NCBI RefSeq assembly: GCF_001968835.1
Contig: NZ_MRDE01000049.1
Coordinates: forward strand, 1-38,348
DNA: 38,348 bases
Source of the DNA: Tersicoccus phoenicis
GTDB lineage: Bacteria > Actinomycetota > Actinomycetes > Actinomycetales > Micrococcaceae
Direction: 5' to 3'
Both the position numbers and the translations under genes were made by a program. This document shows, piece after piece, positions 27,216 to 36,931 of this stretch (the first letter of the stretch is position 1; each line of letters opens with the position of its first letter). The notes under the pieces were generated by a model. The model made no database searches and was not told where the DNA came from. It was given only the letters and a program-made list of their open reading frames with translations.

Positions 27216-28304
27216 TCAGTCGCGGGCGGGCAACGAGACCGGGTAGAAGTACAGCCCCTTGCTGTTCTCCTCGACGTCGACCGTCAGCACGTCATCGACC
27301 TGCAGGTGATCGTCCACGTCGATGCGGCTCTCGCTGCCGAGCAGCTCCTTGATCCGCACGGCCGGGATGAGGCCCTGCCGGCCCTCCCCGTCCACGGCGA
27401 GGGCGAACCGGGCGCCGGTGGTGCGCACGGTCACCGTGCGCCGGCCCCGGTGGGTGGCCGCCTCGCCGTCGATGACCACGGTCTCGCGTCGCTCCTCGTC
27501 GCCCTCGGTGCGGGCGTCCAGCTCGGTGGCCAGCTCGTCGGCGAGCAGATCGACCTCGGAGAGCAGCCCGGCCATGGCCCGCGCCACGGACGTGTGGAAC
27601 CGGTCCGGTTTCAGGGCGCCGCCGGGCTTGTACATGTCCTCGTGGGTCAGTTCGCTCCAGGCGTCCTGCAGCCTGGTCTTGACCTGCACCTCGACACTGA
27701 CGGCGTCGTCGCCGATGGCGTCCTCGATCGGCACCCGCAGCAGCAGGTGGAACGCCCGGTACCCGGAGTCCTTCGGCGCGCCGACGTAATCGCGCTCCTG
27801 CAGCAGCGACACGTCGGTGTCCGGGGAGGCGCAGTACGCCCGCAGCGCGGCGACGACGTCGGCCAGGTCCCGCGGCGTCTTGCACAGCACCTTCAGGCCG
27901 ACGACGTCCGGCACGACCCGCTCGGGGTCCGTGGCCACGAAGGGCGCGAGCTCGGGTTCGTCCCGCAGTACCCGGCGCATCTTGTCGGAAGCGCGCCGCC
28001 GATCCTTGATCCGGAACTGAGTGACGTCCAGGCGACTCGTGTCCCCGCCCGCGGTGGTCGCCCGGGCGACCGCACCGAGGACCTGCTGGGCGCGGACGCG
28101 GGCCCGTTCCCAGTCCGGCAGACGCTGGGCGTACAAGCGATCGACGGCGCGATCGATCTCCGCCTCGCTCGGGAAAGCCGCCGGTTCGACCGGCTCCACC
28201 GAGGTCGCCGCTTCCGCCGTGGTCGCCGCTTCTCCGGTGGTGGCGCTGCCGGGCGGGGCGGCCGGTCCGGGTGGCGCGGTTCCCCGCTCGGGCCGGTCGC
28301 TCAT
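27216..28304 (-). CDS. RelA/SpoT-domain (p)ppGpp-synthetase-like protein
   Basis: A 362-residue protein. Residues 1-45 are Ala/Thr/Pro-rich. The synthetase-like domain (about 46-265) has FRIKDRRRASDKMRR (97-111), DVVGLKV (Asp133), DYVGAPKDSGYRAFHLLLRV (172-191) and VEVQVKTRLQDAWSELTHED (Glu205). These correspond to the ATP-binding, metal-binding and catalytic motifs of RelA/SpoT synthetases, so activity is plausible. There is no HD hydrolase domain. The C-terminal 75 residues (RTVTVRTTGARFALAVDGEG, VRIKELLGSESRIDVDDHLQ) look like an S1/OB-type nucleic-acid-binding fold; this is tentative. The start overlaps the M3 peptidase stop by ATGA. Confidence 0.75.
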   Translation of the reverse strand: MSDRPERGTAPPGPAAPPGSATTGEAATTAEAATSVEPVEPAAFPSEAEIDRAVDRLYAQRLPDWERARVRAQQVLGAVARATTAGGDTSRLDVTQFRIKDRRRASDKMRRVLRDEPELAPFVATDPERVVPDVVGLKVLCKTPRDLADVVAALRAYCASPDTDVSLLQERDYVGAPKDSGYRAFHLLLRVPIEDAIGDDAVSVEVQVKTRLQDAWSELTHEDMYKPGGALKPDRFHTSVARAMAGLLSEVDLLADELATELDARTEGDEERRETVVIDGEAATHRGRRTVTVRTTGARFALAVDGEGRQGLIPAVRIKELLGSESRIDVDDHLQVDDVLTVDVEENSKGLYFYPVSLPARD

Positions 28305-30370
28305 CGGTCCAGGCCCCGCCGGGTCAGCAGCGGTGCGACCTCTGCGTCCCGACCGCGGAACGCCCGGAACGAGGCCAGCGGGTCCCGGCTGTTGCCGCGA
28401 CCGAGCAGTTCCCGGCGGAACGTGTCCCCGTTCTGCCTGGTCAGCCCGCCGTTCTCCCGGAACCACTCGACCGTGTCGGCGTCGAGCACCTCGGACCAGA
28501 TGTAGGAGTAGTAGCCGGCGGCGTACTCGCTGGCGAAGATGTGCTTGAAGTAGCCGGTGCGGTAGCGCGGCGGGATGGCGTCCACCGCCACCCCGGCCTG
28601 GGCGAGGGCCTGCTGTTCGAAGGCGAGGGGGTCCGTGACCGGCTCGGTCCCGGTCTGCTCGTGCCAGGCCAGGTCCAGCAGTGCCGCGCCGAGGTACTCG
28701 GTGGTGGCGAAGCCCTCGCCCCACTGCTGGGCGGCCAGCAGCTTCTCCACCGTCTCGGCGGGCAGCGGCTCCCCGGTCCGGTGGTGGCGGGCGTAGTTGG
28801 CCAGAACCTCGGGCCAGAGCATCCACATCTCGTTGACCTGAGACGGGTACTCGACGAAGTCGCGGGGCACGTCGGTGCCGCTGAGCCGGCGGTACTGCAC
28901 GTCGGAGAGTAGCCCGTGCAGCGCGTGCCCGAACTCGTGGAAGCAGGTGGTGACCTCGTCGAGCGTCAGCAAGGTCGGCTCGTCCGGCGCGGGTTTGGAG
29001 ATGTTGAGGTTGTTCACGACGACGGGCCGGTGGCCGAGCAGGCGGGACTGCTCGACGATCGGGTTCATCCAGGCGCCGCCGTTCTTGGTGGGCCGGGTCC
29101 AGTAGTCACCGAGGAACAGCCCGAGGCCGGAGCCGTCGGCGTCGTGGACCTCCCAGACCCGCACGTCCGGGTGGTAGCCGGTGAGGTCCTCCCGCTCGGT
29201 GAAGGTCAGCCCGTACAGCTGGTTGGCGGCGAAGAAGACGCCGTCGGTGAGCACGCGGTCCAGTTCGAACCACGGGCGCAGGGCGGCGCCGTCGACGCCG
29301 TACCGGTCGCGGCGCACCGCGTCAGACCAGTACGACCAGTCCCACGCCTCGACGGGAGCGCCGGCGGCCTCGGCCAGGGCGTCGCGTTCCGTGCCGGCGT
29401 TGCGAACGGCGGCGGGCGCGAGCCGCTCGAGCATGGCGCGGACGCTGGCGTAGTCCGGCGCGGTTTGGTCCTCGACGGCGTACTCGGCGTAGTTGACGTG
29501 GCCGAACAGCTGGGCCTTGGCGGCGCGCAGCGCGGCGATGCGGGCGGCGATCGGGGTGACGTCGGTGCGGGAGGATGTGCCGGCCTGCGCTCGCTCGCCG
29601 AGTCCCCGGTTGACGGACGCCGTGTGGATCCGGCGCCGGGCGTCGCTGCTGGTCAGGGTGGCGAGGACCGGCTGGTTGGACGGCAGGATCAGGGTGATCA
29701 GGTACTTGCCCGGATGCCCAGCGTCGGTGGCGGCCTGCGCGGCGGCGGCGAGGTCGTCCTCGCCGAGCCCGTCGAGTTCCTCGGCGTCCTCGAACAGCAC
29801 GGCGGCGGCGTTGCCCTCCTGCTGCACGAGGGCGGAGAACTCGGTGGTCAGCTCGGCGAGCTGGGTGTTGATCTCGCGGACCCGCTGCTGGGCGGCGGCG
29901 TCGAGCTCGATGCCGCGGTGGGCGGCGTCCGTCAGATAGTCCTCGGCGAGGCGGCGGGTCTCGTCGTCGGCGTCGGTCAGATCGATGGCGCGGATCCGCT
30001 CATACAGGCCGCGGTTCAGCGCGACGTCGTCCTCGTGGGCCTGCAGGGCCGGCTTGAGCGCGGCGGCCAGGTCCATGATGTCCGGCGTCGCGTCCGCCAA
30101 CTGGACGGTGAAGAAGGCCAACGCCGCGCGGCGCAGCAGCTGCCCCGAGGACTCCAGCCGTACCAGGGTGTTCTCCACGGTGGCCGGCTCCGGGTTGGCG
30201 ACGATCAGCTCGATCTCCCCGCGGTGGGCCTCGATCCCGGCCTCGATCGCCTCCCGATAGTGCTCGGGCACGATGCCGACGAAATCGGGCAGGCCGTAAG
30301 GCAGAGCGGAGGTGGTCAGCAGCGGGTTGTGCTGCCCGACCGGGGTGGAGGTGGTCGAGGTCGTCGTCAT
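28301..30370 (-). CDS. M3-family zinc metallopeptidase (dipeptidyl carboxypeptidase/oligopeptidase A type)
   Basis: A 689-residue cytosolic peptidase. The zinc motif TCFHEFGHALHGLLS (HEFGH at about 478-482) and the third ligand in DFVEYPSQVNEMW (about Glu507) are intact, as is the C-terminal YRTGYFKHIFASEYAAGYYS segment typical of peptidyl-dipeptidase Dcp. It would degrade short peptides. The start ATG 30370 is followed by the expected N-terminus (NPLLTTSALPYGLPDFVGIV). Upstream in-frame codons to 30469 lack protein character. Confidence 0.9.
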   Translation of the reverse strand: MTTTSTTSTPVGQHNPLLTTSALPYGLPDFVGIVPEHYREAIEAGIEAHRGEIELIVANPEPATVENTLVRLESSGQLLRRAALAFFTVQLADATPDIMDLAAALKPALQAHEDDVALNRGLYERIRAIDLTDADDETRRLAEDYLTDAAHRGIELDAAAQQRVREINTQLAELTTEFSALVQQEGNAAAVLFEDAEELDGLGEDDLAAAAQAATDAGHPGKYLITLILPSNQPVLATLTSSDARRRIHTASVNRGLGERAQAGTSSRTDVTPIAARIAALRAAKAQLFGHVNYAEYAVEDQTAPDYASVRAMLERLAPAAVRNAGTERDALAEAAGAPVEAWDWSYWSDAVRRDRYGVDGAALRPWFELDRVLTDGVFFAANQLYGLTFTEREDLTGYHPDVRVWEVHDADGSGLGLFLGDYWTRPTKNGGAWMNPIVEQSRLLGHRPVVVNNLNISKPAPDEPTLLTLDEVTTCFHEFGHALHGLLSDVQYRRLSGTDVPRDFVEYPSQVNEMWMLWPEVLANYARHHRTGEPLPAETVEKLLAAQQWGEGFATTEYLGAALLDLAWHEQTGTEPVTDPLAFEQQALAQAGVAVDAIPPRYRTGYFKHIFASEYAAGYYSYIWSEVLDADTVEWFRENGGLTRQNGDTFRRELLGRGNSRDPLASFRAFRGRDAEVAPLLTRRGLDR

Positions 30371-30534
30371 CCTCTCACTGTGCCATAGGCCACTGACGAA
30401 ACCCGGGGGGCGCGGGGAGCACGGCCAAGCGCGATCCCAACCATCAGCAAACTGATAGCTTTGGTCCACAGGAGCGGTCTGCGAGTCTGTGGCTGCACCG
30501 GGAACATCGGTGACCCAGCCCAGGAGGAGGGCAG

Positions 30535-31305
30535 ATGCAGTCCGGCCCGTGCGACGCGCCCCCGACCGTCTCCGTCGTCATCCCCGTCAAGGACGACGCC
30601 GCCGAACTGGCCCGGTGCCTGCTCGCCCTGGCGCGCCAGACCCACCTTCCCGACGAGATCGTCGTCGTCGACAACGACTCGACCGACGCCTCCGCCGACG
30701 TTGCCCGACACGCGGGTGCCCGCGTGATCGCCTGCCCGCAGCCGGGGATCCCCGCGGCCAGCGCCGCCGGCTACGACGCCGCCGACGGTGACCTGATCCT
30801 GCGGCTGGACGCGGACTGCGTGCCGACTGCGACCTGGATCGCGACCGTGGTCTCGGCGTTCGAGCGGCACCCGGACGTCGCCGCGTTCACCGGATACGCC
30901 CGTTTCATCGACGGCCCCACCCTCGTCCGGACGCCCCTGGCCCTGGTCTACTTCGCCGCCTACCTGTTCGTCGCCGTCCCGGTGCTGGGCCACCTGCCCA
31001 TCTTCGGCTCGAACGCGGCCCTGCGCGGGCGGGCCTGGCGCGACGTCAGCGCCACGGTGCATCGCGCCGACCCCCTGGTGCACGACGACTTCGACCTCGC
31101 CTTCCACGTCGGGGCCCGGTATCGCATCGGCTACCTGCCGGCGTCATCGATGGGGATGTCGATGCGCCCGTTCAGCAGTGGACGGGCCCTCGTCCTGCGC
31201 GTTCACCGGGGCCTGCGCACCATCACGGTGCACTGGCCGGACGATCTCCCGCCGCGGCGTTGGCAGCGGGTGATCCTGCACCGGTACTCCCGACCACGCC
31301 GGTGA
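30535..31305 (+). CDS. Family 2 glycosyltransferase
   Basis: A 256-residue GT-A-type transferase. VSVVIPVKDDAAELARCLLA, EIVVVDNDSTDASADVA and LILRLDADCVPTATW (DxD metal site) define the nucleotide-sugar domain. A hydrophobic stretch at about 140-155 (LALVYFAAYLFVAVPVLG) and FGSNAALRGRAWRDV follow. The sugar and acceptor are unknown. AGGAGGAGGGC immediately upstream is a very strong ribosome-binding site. Confidence 0.88.
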   Translation: MQSGPCDAPPTVSVVIPVKDDAAELARCLLALARQTHLPDEIVVVDNDSTDASADVARHAGARVIACPQPGIPAASAAGYDAADGDLILRLDADCVPTATWIATVVSAFERHPDVAAFTGYARFIDGPTLVRTPLALVYFAAYLFVAVPVLGHLPIFGSNAALRGRAWRDVSATVHRADPLVHDDFDLAFHVGARYRIGYLPASSMGMSMRPFSSGRALVLRVHRGLRTITVHWPDDLPPRRWQRVILHRYSRPRR

Positions 31306-31368
31306 GCGACGCCGACGACGGCGGAGTGTCCCGCCCCGGTCCCGGCTACGCGACCGTAGGGTAGCCGT

Positions 31369-32223
31369 GTGGCTGATGCGCTGATCGGGCCGACACTCCC
31401 GCCGGAGATGCACGTGATGACCTTCAACATCCGGCGCCGCATGGACATGACGCCCCGTCCGGCGGATCGATGGACGTGGCGGGTTCCTGCCGTGCGGACC
31501 CTGCTGCACACCGAGCGGCCGACCGTGCTGGGCGTCCAGGAGGCACTGCCGGACCAGGCGGCCGTCCTGCACGACGCCCTCGGTGAGGGGTACGGGGTGG
31601 TCGGCCACGGCCGCCGCGCCGATGGCCGTGGCGAGGGCTGTCCCCTGTTCTGGGACGGCACCCGGCTCGAGTTGGTCACGTGGCGACAGATCGCCCTGTC
31701 CGACCGCCCGGAGGTCCCCGGCTCGACGTCGTGGGGCAACATGATTCCGCGGGTCATGGTGGTCGCCACGCTGCGCGACCGGACGACGTCGGTGGAGTTC
31801 CTCGTCGTCAACACGCACCTGGACCACCTGTCGCGGCGGTCGCGGCTGCGCTCGGTCGAGGCGATCCGGCGGTGCGTGCTCGGTCAGCCGCTGCCCGGGA
31901 TCGTGACGGGGGACCTGAACGCGGGTGAGGAGGCCGCCGCCATCCAGGCCTTGTTCGCCGGTGGCGCGCTCCGGGACGCCTGGCGGGCTGCGGGGGAGCG
32001 CCTGACCCCGGCCTGGGGCACGGTCCCGAACTACCGGCCGCCGCGAGCGGGTCAGCGCCGGATCGACTGGATCGGGGTGACGCCCGACGTCGACGTCGTC
32101 CGCACCGGGATCAACGACCGGCGGTTCGGTGGCCGGTGGGCGTCCGATCACCTGCCGGTGCAGGCCGTGGTCCGGCTGCCGGCGGCCATCGCCTCGGTCA
32201 TGCCCCCGGTCACCGCGCCGTGA
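31369..32223 (+). CDS. Endonuclease/exonuclease/phosphatase-family protein
   Basis: A 284-residue EEP-fold enzyme. Active-site motifs: MTFNIRRR (Asn), LGVQEALPDQ (Glu), NTHLDHLS (His), TGDLNAGEEA (Asp/Asn), RRIDWIGVTPD and the terminal SDHLPVQAVV (Asp/His). No signal peptide is visible. Members hydrolyse phosphodiesters or phosphomonoesters, and the substrate cannot be told. The stop overlaps the next gene as GTGA. Confidence 0.85.
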   Translation: MADALIGPTLPPEMHVMTFNIRRRMDMTPRPADRWTWRVPAVRTLLHTERPTVLGVQEALPDQAAVLHDALGEGYGVVGHGRRADGRGEGCPLFWDGTRLELVTWRQIALSDRPEVPGSTSWGNMIPRVMVVATLRDRTTSVEFLVVNTHLDHLSRRSRLRSVEAIRRCVLGQPLPGIVTGDLNAGEEAAAIQALFAGGALRDAWRAAGERLTPAWGTVPNYRPPRAGQRRIDWIGVTPDVDVVRTGINDRRFGGRWASDHLPVQAVVRLPAAIASVMPPVTAP

Positions 32224-32810
32224 TCGAGAACTTCCTGCGGCCGCCCCGCACGCCGGGCGAGGTCACCGCCGACCTGCTCCGCGTGGTCGGCGTCGTGGGG
32301 GTCGTCGTCGCCGGCGTCGGGTGGAGCCTCACGGACGCCGGCATCCTCGCCTTCCTGTTGCCCGGTCTGCTGGCTCCCCGGTTCCTGGGGATGCGGTCCG
32401 GGTTCGACGTCGTGCACGGGCTCGTTCTGCTGGTGGCGGGCTGGAGCAACGTCGCGGACCTGTACAGCCGGATCGGGTGGTGGGACGTGCCCGTCCACAT
32501 CGCATGCACCGGTGTGGTGAGTGTTCTCGCCTATCTGCTGCTCGCCCGGCAGCGCGTCGTGGCCGCCCCCCGGGCGGACGGGGTTCCTCTGATCGTGCCG
32601 ATCCTGCTCACCACGGTGATCGGGCTGGCGCTGAGCGCGGTGTGGGAGATGGTCGAATGGTTCGGCCGCACCGTCATCACCGCCGAGATCGTCGTCGCCT
32701 ACGCCGACACCATCGGGGACATGGCGGCCGGCGGGCTGGGGGCGCTCATCGGCGGCATCGTGGTCGCGACGACGCGCTTGGTGCGCGCCCCGGCCCTTCT
32801 CGCCGCGTGA
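32220..32810 (+). CDS. Integral membrane protein (YjdF/DUF2238-like)
   Basis: A 196-residue protein with about five or six hydrophobic helices. WWDVPVHIACTGVVSVLAYL, VWEMVEWFG and YADTIGDMAAGGLGALIGG (conserved acidic and histidine residues in the membrane) resemble the DUF2238/YjdF family, whose function is unknown. GTG 32220 overlaps the EEP gene stop, so the two are coupled. Confidence 0.65.
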   Translation: MIENFLRPPRTPGEVTADLLRVVGVVGVVVAGVGWSLTDAGILAFLLPGLLAPRFLGMRSGFDVVHGLVLLVAGWSNVADLYSRIGWWDVPVHIACTGVVSVLAYLLLARQRVVAAPRADGVPLIVPILLTTVIGLALSAVWEMVEWFGRTVITAEIVVAYADTIGDMAAGGLGALIGGIVVATTRLVRAPALLAA

Positions 32811-32881
32811 CGACGACGACGTGATCGTGGTAGTCCTGAACAGAGCGAACCACTGACGGAACCGCCGAACAGGAGATCCCC

Positions 32882-33892
32882 ATGCATCAGCCCCAGATCG
32901 TCGTCGTCACCGGAGCCAGCGGGGGGATCGGCCGAGCGTCGGCCATCGAGTTCGGCCGCCGCGGCGACACCGTGGTTCTGATCGCCCGCGGCGAGGCGGG
33001 GTTGCAGGCCGCCGCGCGCGACGTCGAGTCCGCCGGCGGGAAGACGCTGACCATCCAGGTCGACACCTCCGACGCGCAGGCCCTCGACGACGCCGCCGAG
33101 CGGGTGGAGCGCGAACTCGGGCCCATCGACGTGTGGGTGAACGTCGCCTTCACGGCCGTGTTCGCCCGCTTCTCCGACGTGCACCCGGACGAGTACAAGC
33201 GGGTCACCGAGGTCTCCTACCTCGGCTACGTCTACGGGACCATGGCCGCGCTGAAGCGGATGAAGCCGCGGAACCGGGGCACCATCGTCCACGTCGGGTC
33301 CGCGCTCGGTTACCGCGGGATCCCCCTGCAGAGCGCCTACTGCGGGGCCAAGCACGCCATCGAGGGTTTCAACGAGTCGCTGCGCTGTGAACTGCTCAAC
33401 GAGAAGAGCGCGGTGCGCACCACCGTGTGCGTGATGCCGGCCGTGAACACCCCCCAGTTCTCCTGGGTGCTCTCACGCCTGCCCAACCAGGCGCAGCCGG
33501 TGCCGCCCATCTACCAGCCCGAGGTCGCCGCGCGCGCCGTCGTGTACGCCGCCGAACACCCCAAGCGGCGCGAGTACTGGGTCGGCGCCAGCACGGTGGC
33601 CACGATCATCGGCAACAAGTTGGCCCCGGCGTTGCTCGATCGGTACCTCGCCAAGAACGGGTTCTCCTCCCAGCAGACCTCCGACCCGAAGAACCCCGAC
33701 CAGCCGGCGAACCTGTGGGAGCCGGCGGACGCGTCGAAGGACTTCGGCACGCACGGGATCTTCGACAACCGCTCCGCCTCGACCAGCGCCCAGGTGTGGG
33801 CGTCCCAGCACCACGGCACCGTGGCCGCCGCTGCCGTCGGCGTCGTCGGTGCGGTCACCGGTGCCCTCACCTGGCGGACGCTGAGCCGATGA
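32882..33892 (+). CDS. SDR-family oxidoreductase with C-terminal extension
   Basis: A 336-residue short-chain dehydrogenase. The cofactor motif VVVTGASGGIGRASAIEF, catalytic Ser in VHVGSALGYRG and YCGAKHA (Tyr-x-x-x-Lys) are in place; the usual NNAG is changed to VNVA. The SDR domain ends near residue 235; the remaining 100 residues end in a hydrophobic helix (TVAAAAVGVVGAVTGALTW), suggesting membrane anchoring. AGGAG lies upstream of ATG 32882. It heads a coupled set with the small membrane protein and the GH15 gene. Confidence 0.9.
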   Translation: MHQPQIVVVTGASGGIGRASAIEFGRRGDTVVLIARGEAGLQAAARDVESAGGKTLTIQVDTSDAQALDDAAERVERELGPIDVWVNVAFTAVFARFSDVHPDEYKRVTEVSYLGYVYGTMAALKRMKPRNRGTIVHVGSALGYRGIPLQSAYCGAKHAIEGFNESLRCELLNEKSAVRTTVCVMPAVNTPQFSWVLSRLPNQAQPVPPIYQPEVAARAVVYAAEHPKRREYWVGASTVATIIGNKLAPALLDRYLAKNGFSSQQTSDPKNPDQPANLWEPADASKDFGTHGIFDNRSASTSAQVWASQHHGTVAAAAVGVVGAVTGALTWRTLSR

Positions 33893-34209
33893 ATCCGCTG
33901 GAGGTGGCCCGCGCCGCTTACGGCATCACCGAGTTGGCGGCGCCGGCGGGCGTCGAGTTCGTGCTGACCCGCGTCCGCGCGGACGGCAGGACCCGGGCCG
34001 TGGCCCGCATCCTCGGCGGACGGCACGTCCTGCAGGCCCTGCTGCTCGCGAACGCCAGCTCCGGCGCGCACCGGCTCGGGGCGTTCGTGGACGCCACGCA
34101 CGCGCTGAGCATGGTCGGTCTCGCCCTGGTCGACCGGTCGCGACGACGCACCGCACTGGCGAGCGCGGCCGTCGCCCTCGGCTTCGCCGTCGCCGAGTTC
34201 CGCCAGTGA
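33889..34209 (+). CDS. Small hypothetical membrane-associated protein
   Basis: A 106-residue protein, overlapping the SDR stop (ATGA) and the GH15 start (GTGA). It opens MNPLEVARAAYGITELAAPA and has weakly hydrophobic helices around 45-60, 70-80 and 90-102. I do not recognise the family. Its position between an SDR and a GH15 gene suggests a shared process. Confidence 0.7.
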   Translation: MNPLEVARAAYGITELAAPAGVEFVLTRVRADGRTRAVARILGGRHVLQALLLANASSGAHRLGAFVDATHALSMVGLALVDRSRRRTALASAAVALGFAVAEFRQ

Positions 34210-35991
34210 CGAAGGCACAGCACGAGCAGACCGCCGAGACTCCCTCGCTCAGTTCCGTGCAGACCCTGAGGAACTACGCACTGCTTGCCGACGGGGAGCG
34301 GGGGGCACTGGTCGGCCCCAACGGTGACATCGCCTGGCTGTGCGTACCGCGCTGGGACGACGCCGCCATCTTCTCCTCCTTGATCGGCGGGTCCGGGTTC
34401 TACACCGTGGCCCCGACCGGCGTCCGGTTCGTGCACGGTGGCCAGTACGAGGACGGCACCCTGATCTGGCGCAGCCGCTGGGTGACCGAGCAGGGAGTGG
34501 TGGAGTGCCGGCAGGCGCTCGCACTGCCCGCCGACCAGGACCGGGCCATTCTGCTGCGCCGGATCTACCTGCTCTCCGGCTCGGTGCCCGTGCGGGTCCT
34601 GCTGCAGGGCCGGCCGGACTTCGGCGCCCACACCATGCTCTGGTCCCGGACGGACGACGGGATGTGGACGGCGACCGGCGGTGGTCTGTCCCTGCGCGTG
34701 CGCGGTCTGGAGTCGGCGACCGTGGAGGACGGCAGTCTGCTGCAGGACTTCGATCCGGTGCCCGGTGCCTACTACGACGTCGTCGTCGAGATCGCCAAGG
34801 GGAAGCTGCCGCAGGTGGACCTGGACGCGTCAGCCCTGTGGCGCGCCACCGAACACGAATGGGCCGACTGCGTACCGGCGATGCACGGGAGCATCGCGCC
34901 CGACGACGCACGCCAGTCCTGGGCCATCCTGCAGGGGATGACCTCCTCCACCGGCGCCATGGTGGCGGCGGCGACCATGTCGCTGCCCGAACGCGCCGAA
35001 GCGAAACGCAACTACGACTACCGGTACGCCTGGATCCGCGACCAGTGCTTCGTGGGGCAGGCGGCCAGTGCCGCCGGCATGGTCGGCCTGCTCGACGACG
35101 CCATCCGGTTCACGTCCGAGCGGATCCTGACCGACGGGGACCGGCTCAAACCTGCCTACACCGTGCTCGGGGGTCGGGTTCCCGACGAGAGCAGCCTCGA
35201 CCTGCCCGGCTACCCCGGCGGCTCCGATCTCCTCGGCAACTGGGTGAACGAGCAGTTCCAGCTGGACAACTTCGGCGAATGCCTGCTGTTGATGGCAGAA
35301 GGGGCGCGGCACGACCGGCTCGACGTGGAGCACTGGCGGGCCGTGGAGCAATCGGTGCGGGCCATCGAGAAGCGCTGGCAGGAACCCGACGCCGGCATCT
35401 GGGAGTTGCACAACGAGAAGTGGACCCACTCCCGGTTGATCTGCGTGGCGGGTCTGCGAGCCATCGCCCGGCACGCGCCGGGCCCGGACGCCGCCCGCTG
35501 GGAGGGGCTCGCGGACACGATCCTCGCGGCCACCGCCACCACCTCCGTCCACCCCAGTGGCCGCTGGCAGCGCAGCCCCGAGGACGAACGGGTCGACGCG
35601 GCGCTGCTGTTGGCCGCGATCCGCGGTGCGGTGCCCCCCGAGGACCCCCGCACGGTTGGCGACCGTCGCCGCCATCCGCGACGAACTCCAGGACCAGGGT
35701 TACGTCTACCGGTTCCGGCACGACAAGCGTCCCCTGGCCGAGGCGGAGGGCGCGTTCCTGCTGTCCGGTTTCAACATGGCGCTGGCCGTGCACCAGCAGA
35801 GCAACGACCTGGAGGCCTTCCGCCTGTTCGAGCGGAACCGGGCCGCGTGCGGCTCCCCGGGCCTGTTCACCGAGGAGTACGACGTCGAACAACGGCAACT
35901 GCGGGGGAACCTGCCGCAAGCGTTCGTCCACGCGGCCATGGTCGAGACCTCCTATCGGCTGGCCTCCACGGCCGAGGCGTACGGGATGTGA
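34206..35991 (+). pseudogene. GH15 glucoamylase/trehalase-like gene interrupted by a +1 frameshift
   Basis: The first frame (GTG 34206) gives an N-terminal beta-sandwich (NYALLADGERGALVGPNGDI) and most of the alpha/alpha barrel, with YDYRYAWIRDQCFVGQ and the general-acid region GIWELHNEKWTHSR. After VPPEDP (near 35650) the frame is lost and would run on antisense into ppk2. The other frame continues as LATVAAIRDELQDQGYVYRF to the catalytic-base region GLFTEEYDVEQRQLRGNLPQ and a stop at 35989-35991. One extra base explains this, most simply in the CCCCC run 35645-35649. Without the shift it is about 594 residues, normal for GH15. It may be a real mutation or a sequencing error. Confidence 0.85.
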
Positions 35992-35995
35992 CGAC

Positions 35996-36931
35996 TCAGT
36001 CGCCGACCGCCTCCCGGCCGCGGCGGACGATCAGCGGGTCCGGCGCGAAGACGACCGACGTGTCCTTGTCCTCGTAGTCGAACTGGTTGAGGAAGAAGCG
36101 CATGGCGTTGACCCGCGCCCGCTTCTTGTCATTGGACCTGACCGTGGTCCACGGGCAGTGGTCCGTGTCGGTGCGCAGGAACGTCGCTTCCTTGGCTTCG
36201 GTGTAGTCGTCCCACCGATCCAGGGAGGCCAGGTCCATGGGGGAGAGCTTCCAGCGCCGCACGGGGTCGATCTGCCGGATGGCGAAACGGGTCCGCTGTT
36301 CGTGCCGGGTCACCGAGAACCAGAACTTGGTCAGGTGGATCCCGGAGTCCACCAGCATGCTCTCGAACAGGGGTGCCTGCCCCATGAACGTGCGGTACTC
36401 CTCGTCGGTGCAGAACCCCATGACGTGCTCGACGTTGGCGCGGTTGTACCAGGAGCGGTCGAACAGCACCATCTCCCCGGAGGTGGGCAGGTGCTGGACG
36501 TACCGCTGGAAGTACCACTGGCCCTGTTCCCGGTCGGACGGCCTGCTCAGGGCCACGGCCCGGGCAGAGCGGGGATTGAGGTGTTCACTGAAGCGTTTGA
36601 TCGTGCCGCCCTTGCCCGCGGCGTCCCGGCCCTCGAACACGATCACGTACCTGCGGTCGTGATCCTGGCCCCAGTACTGGAACTTCAGCAGTTCGACCTG
36701 CAGCCGGTACTTCTCGAGCTCGTACTCCTCCCGGGACATCCGTTCGTCGTACGGGTAGTCCTCCCGCCACGTCTCGACCGCCGACCCGCCCGGATGGATC
36801 AGCTCCGGGTCCTCGCCCTGCCCACCACGCACGGTGTATCCCAGTTCCACCAGATGGTCGATCGCCTCACGCAGGTTGTCCCGGACCCAGTCCTGGTTCT
36901 CCGGTGTCCACCGGTTGTCTTCCAGTGCCAT
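35996..36931 (-). CDS. ppk2: Polyphosphate kinase 2
   Basis: A 311-residue PPK2-family enzyme that moves phosphate between polyphosphate and nucleotides. Walker A in IVFEGRDAAGKGGTIKRFSE, the lid arginines in LSRPSDREQGQWYFQRYVQH and Walker B in EMVLFDRSWYNRANVEHV are complete, followed by KFWFSVTRHEQRTRF. ATG 36931 has an AAGGAGG site upstream. It converges on the GH15 gene with only four bases between stops and no terminator visible. Confidence 0.95.
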   Translation of the reverse strand: MALEDNRWTPENQDWVRDNLREAIDHLVELGYTVRGGQGEDPELIHPGGSAVETWREDYPYDERMSREEYELEKYRLQVELLKFQYWGQDHDRRYVIVFEGRDAAGKGGTIKRFSEHLNPRSARAVALSRPSDREQGQWYFQRYVQHLPTSGEMVLFDRSWYNRANVEHVMGFCTDEEYRTFMGQAPLFESMLVDSGIHLTKFWFSVTRHEQRTRFAIRQIDPVRRWKLSPMDLASLDRWDDYTEAKEATFLRTDTDHCPWTTVRSNDKKRARVNAMRFFLNQFDYEDKDTSVVFAPDPLIVRRGREAVGD

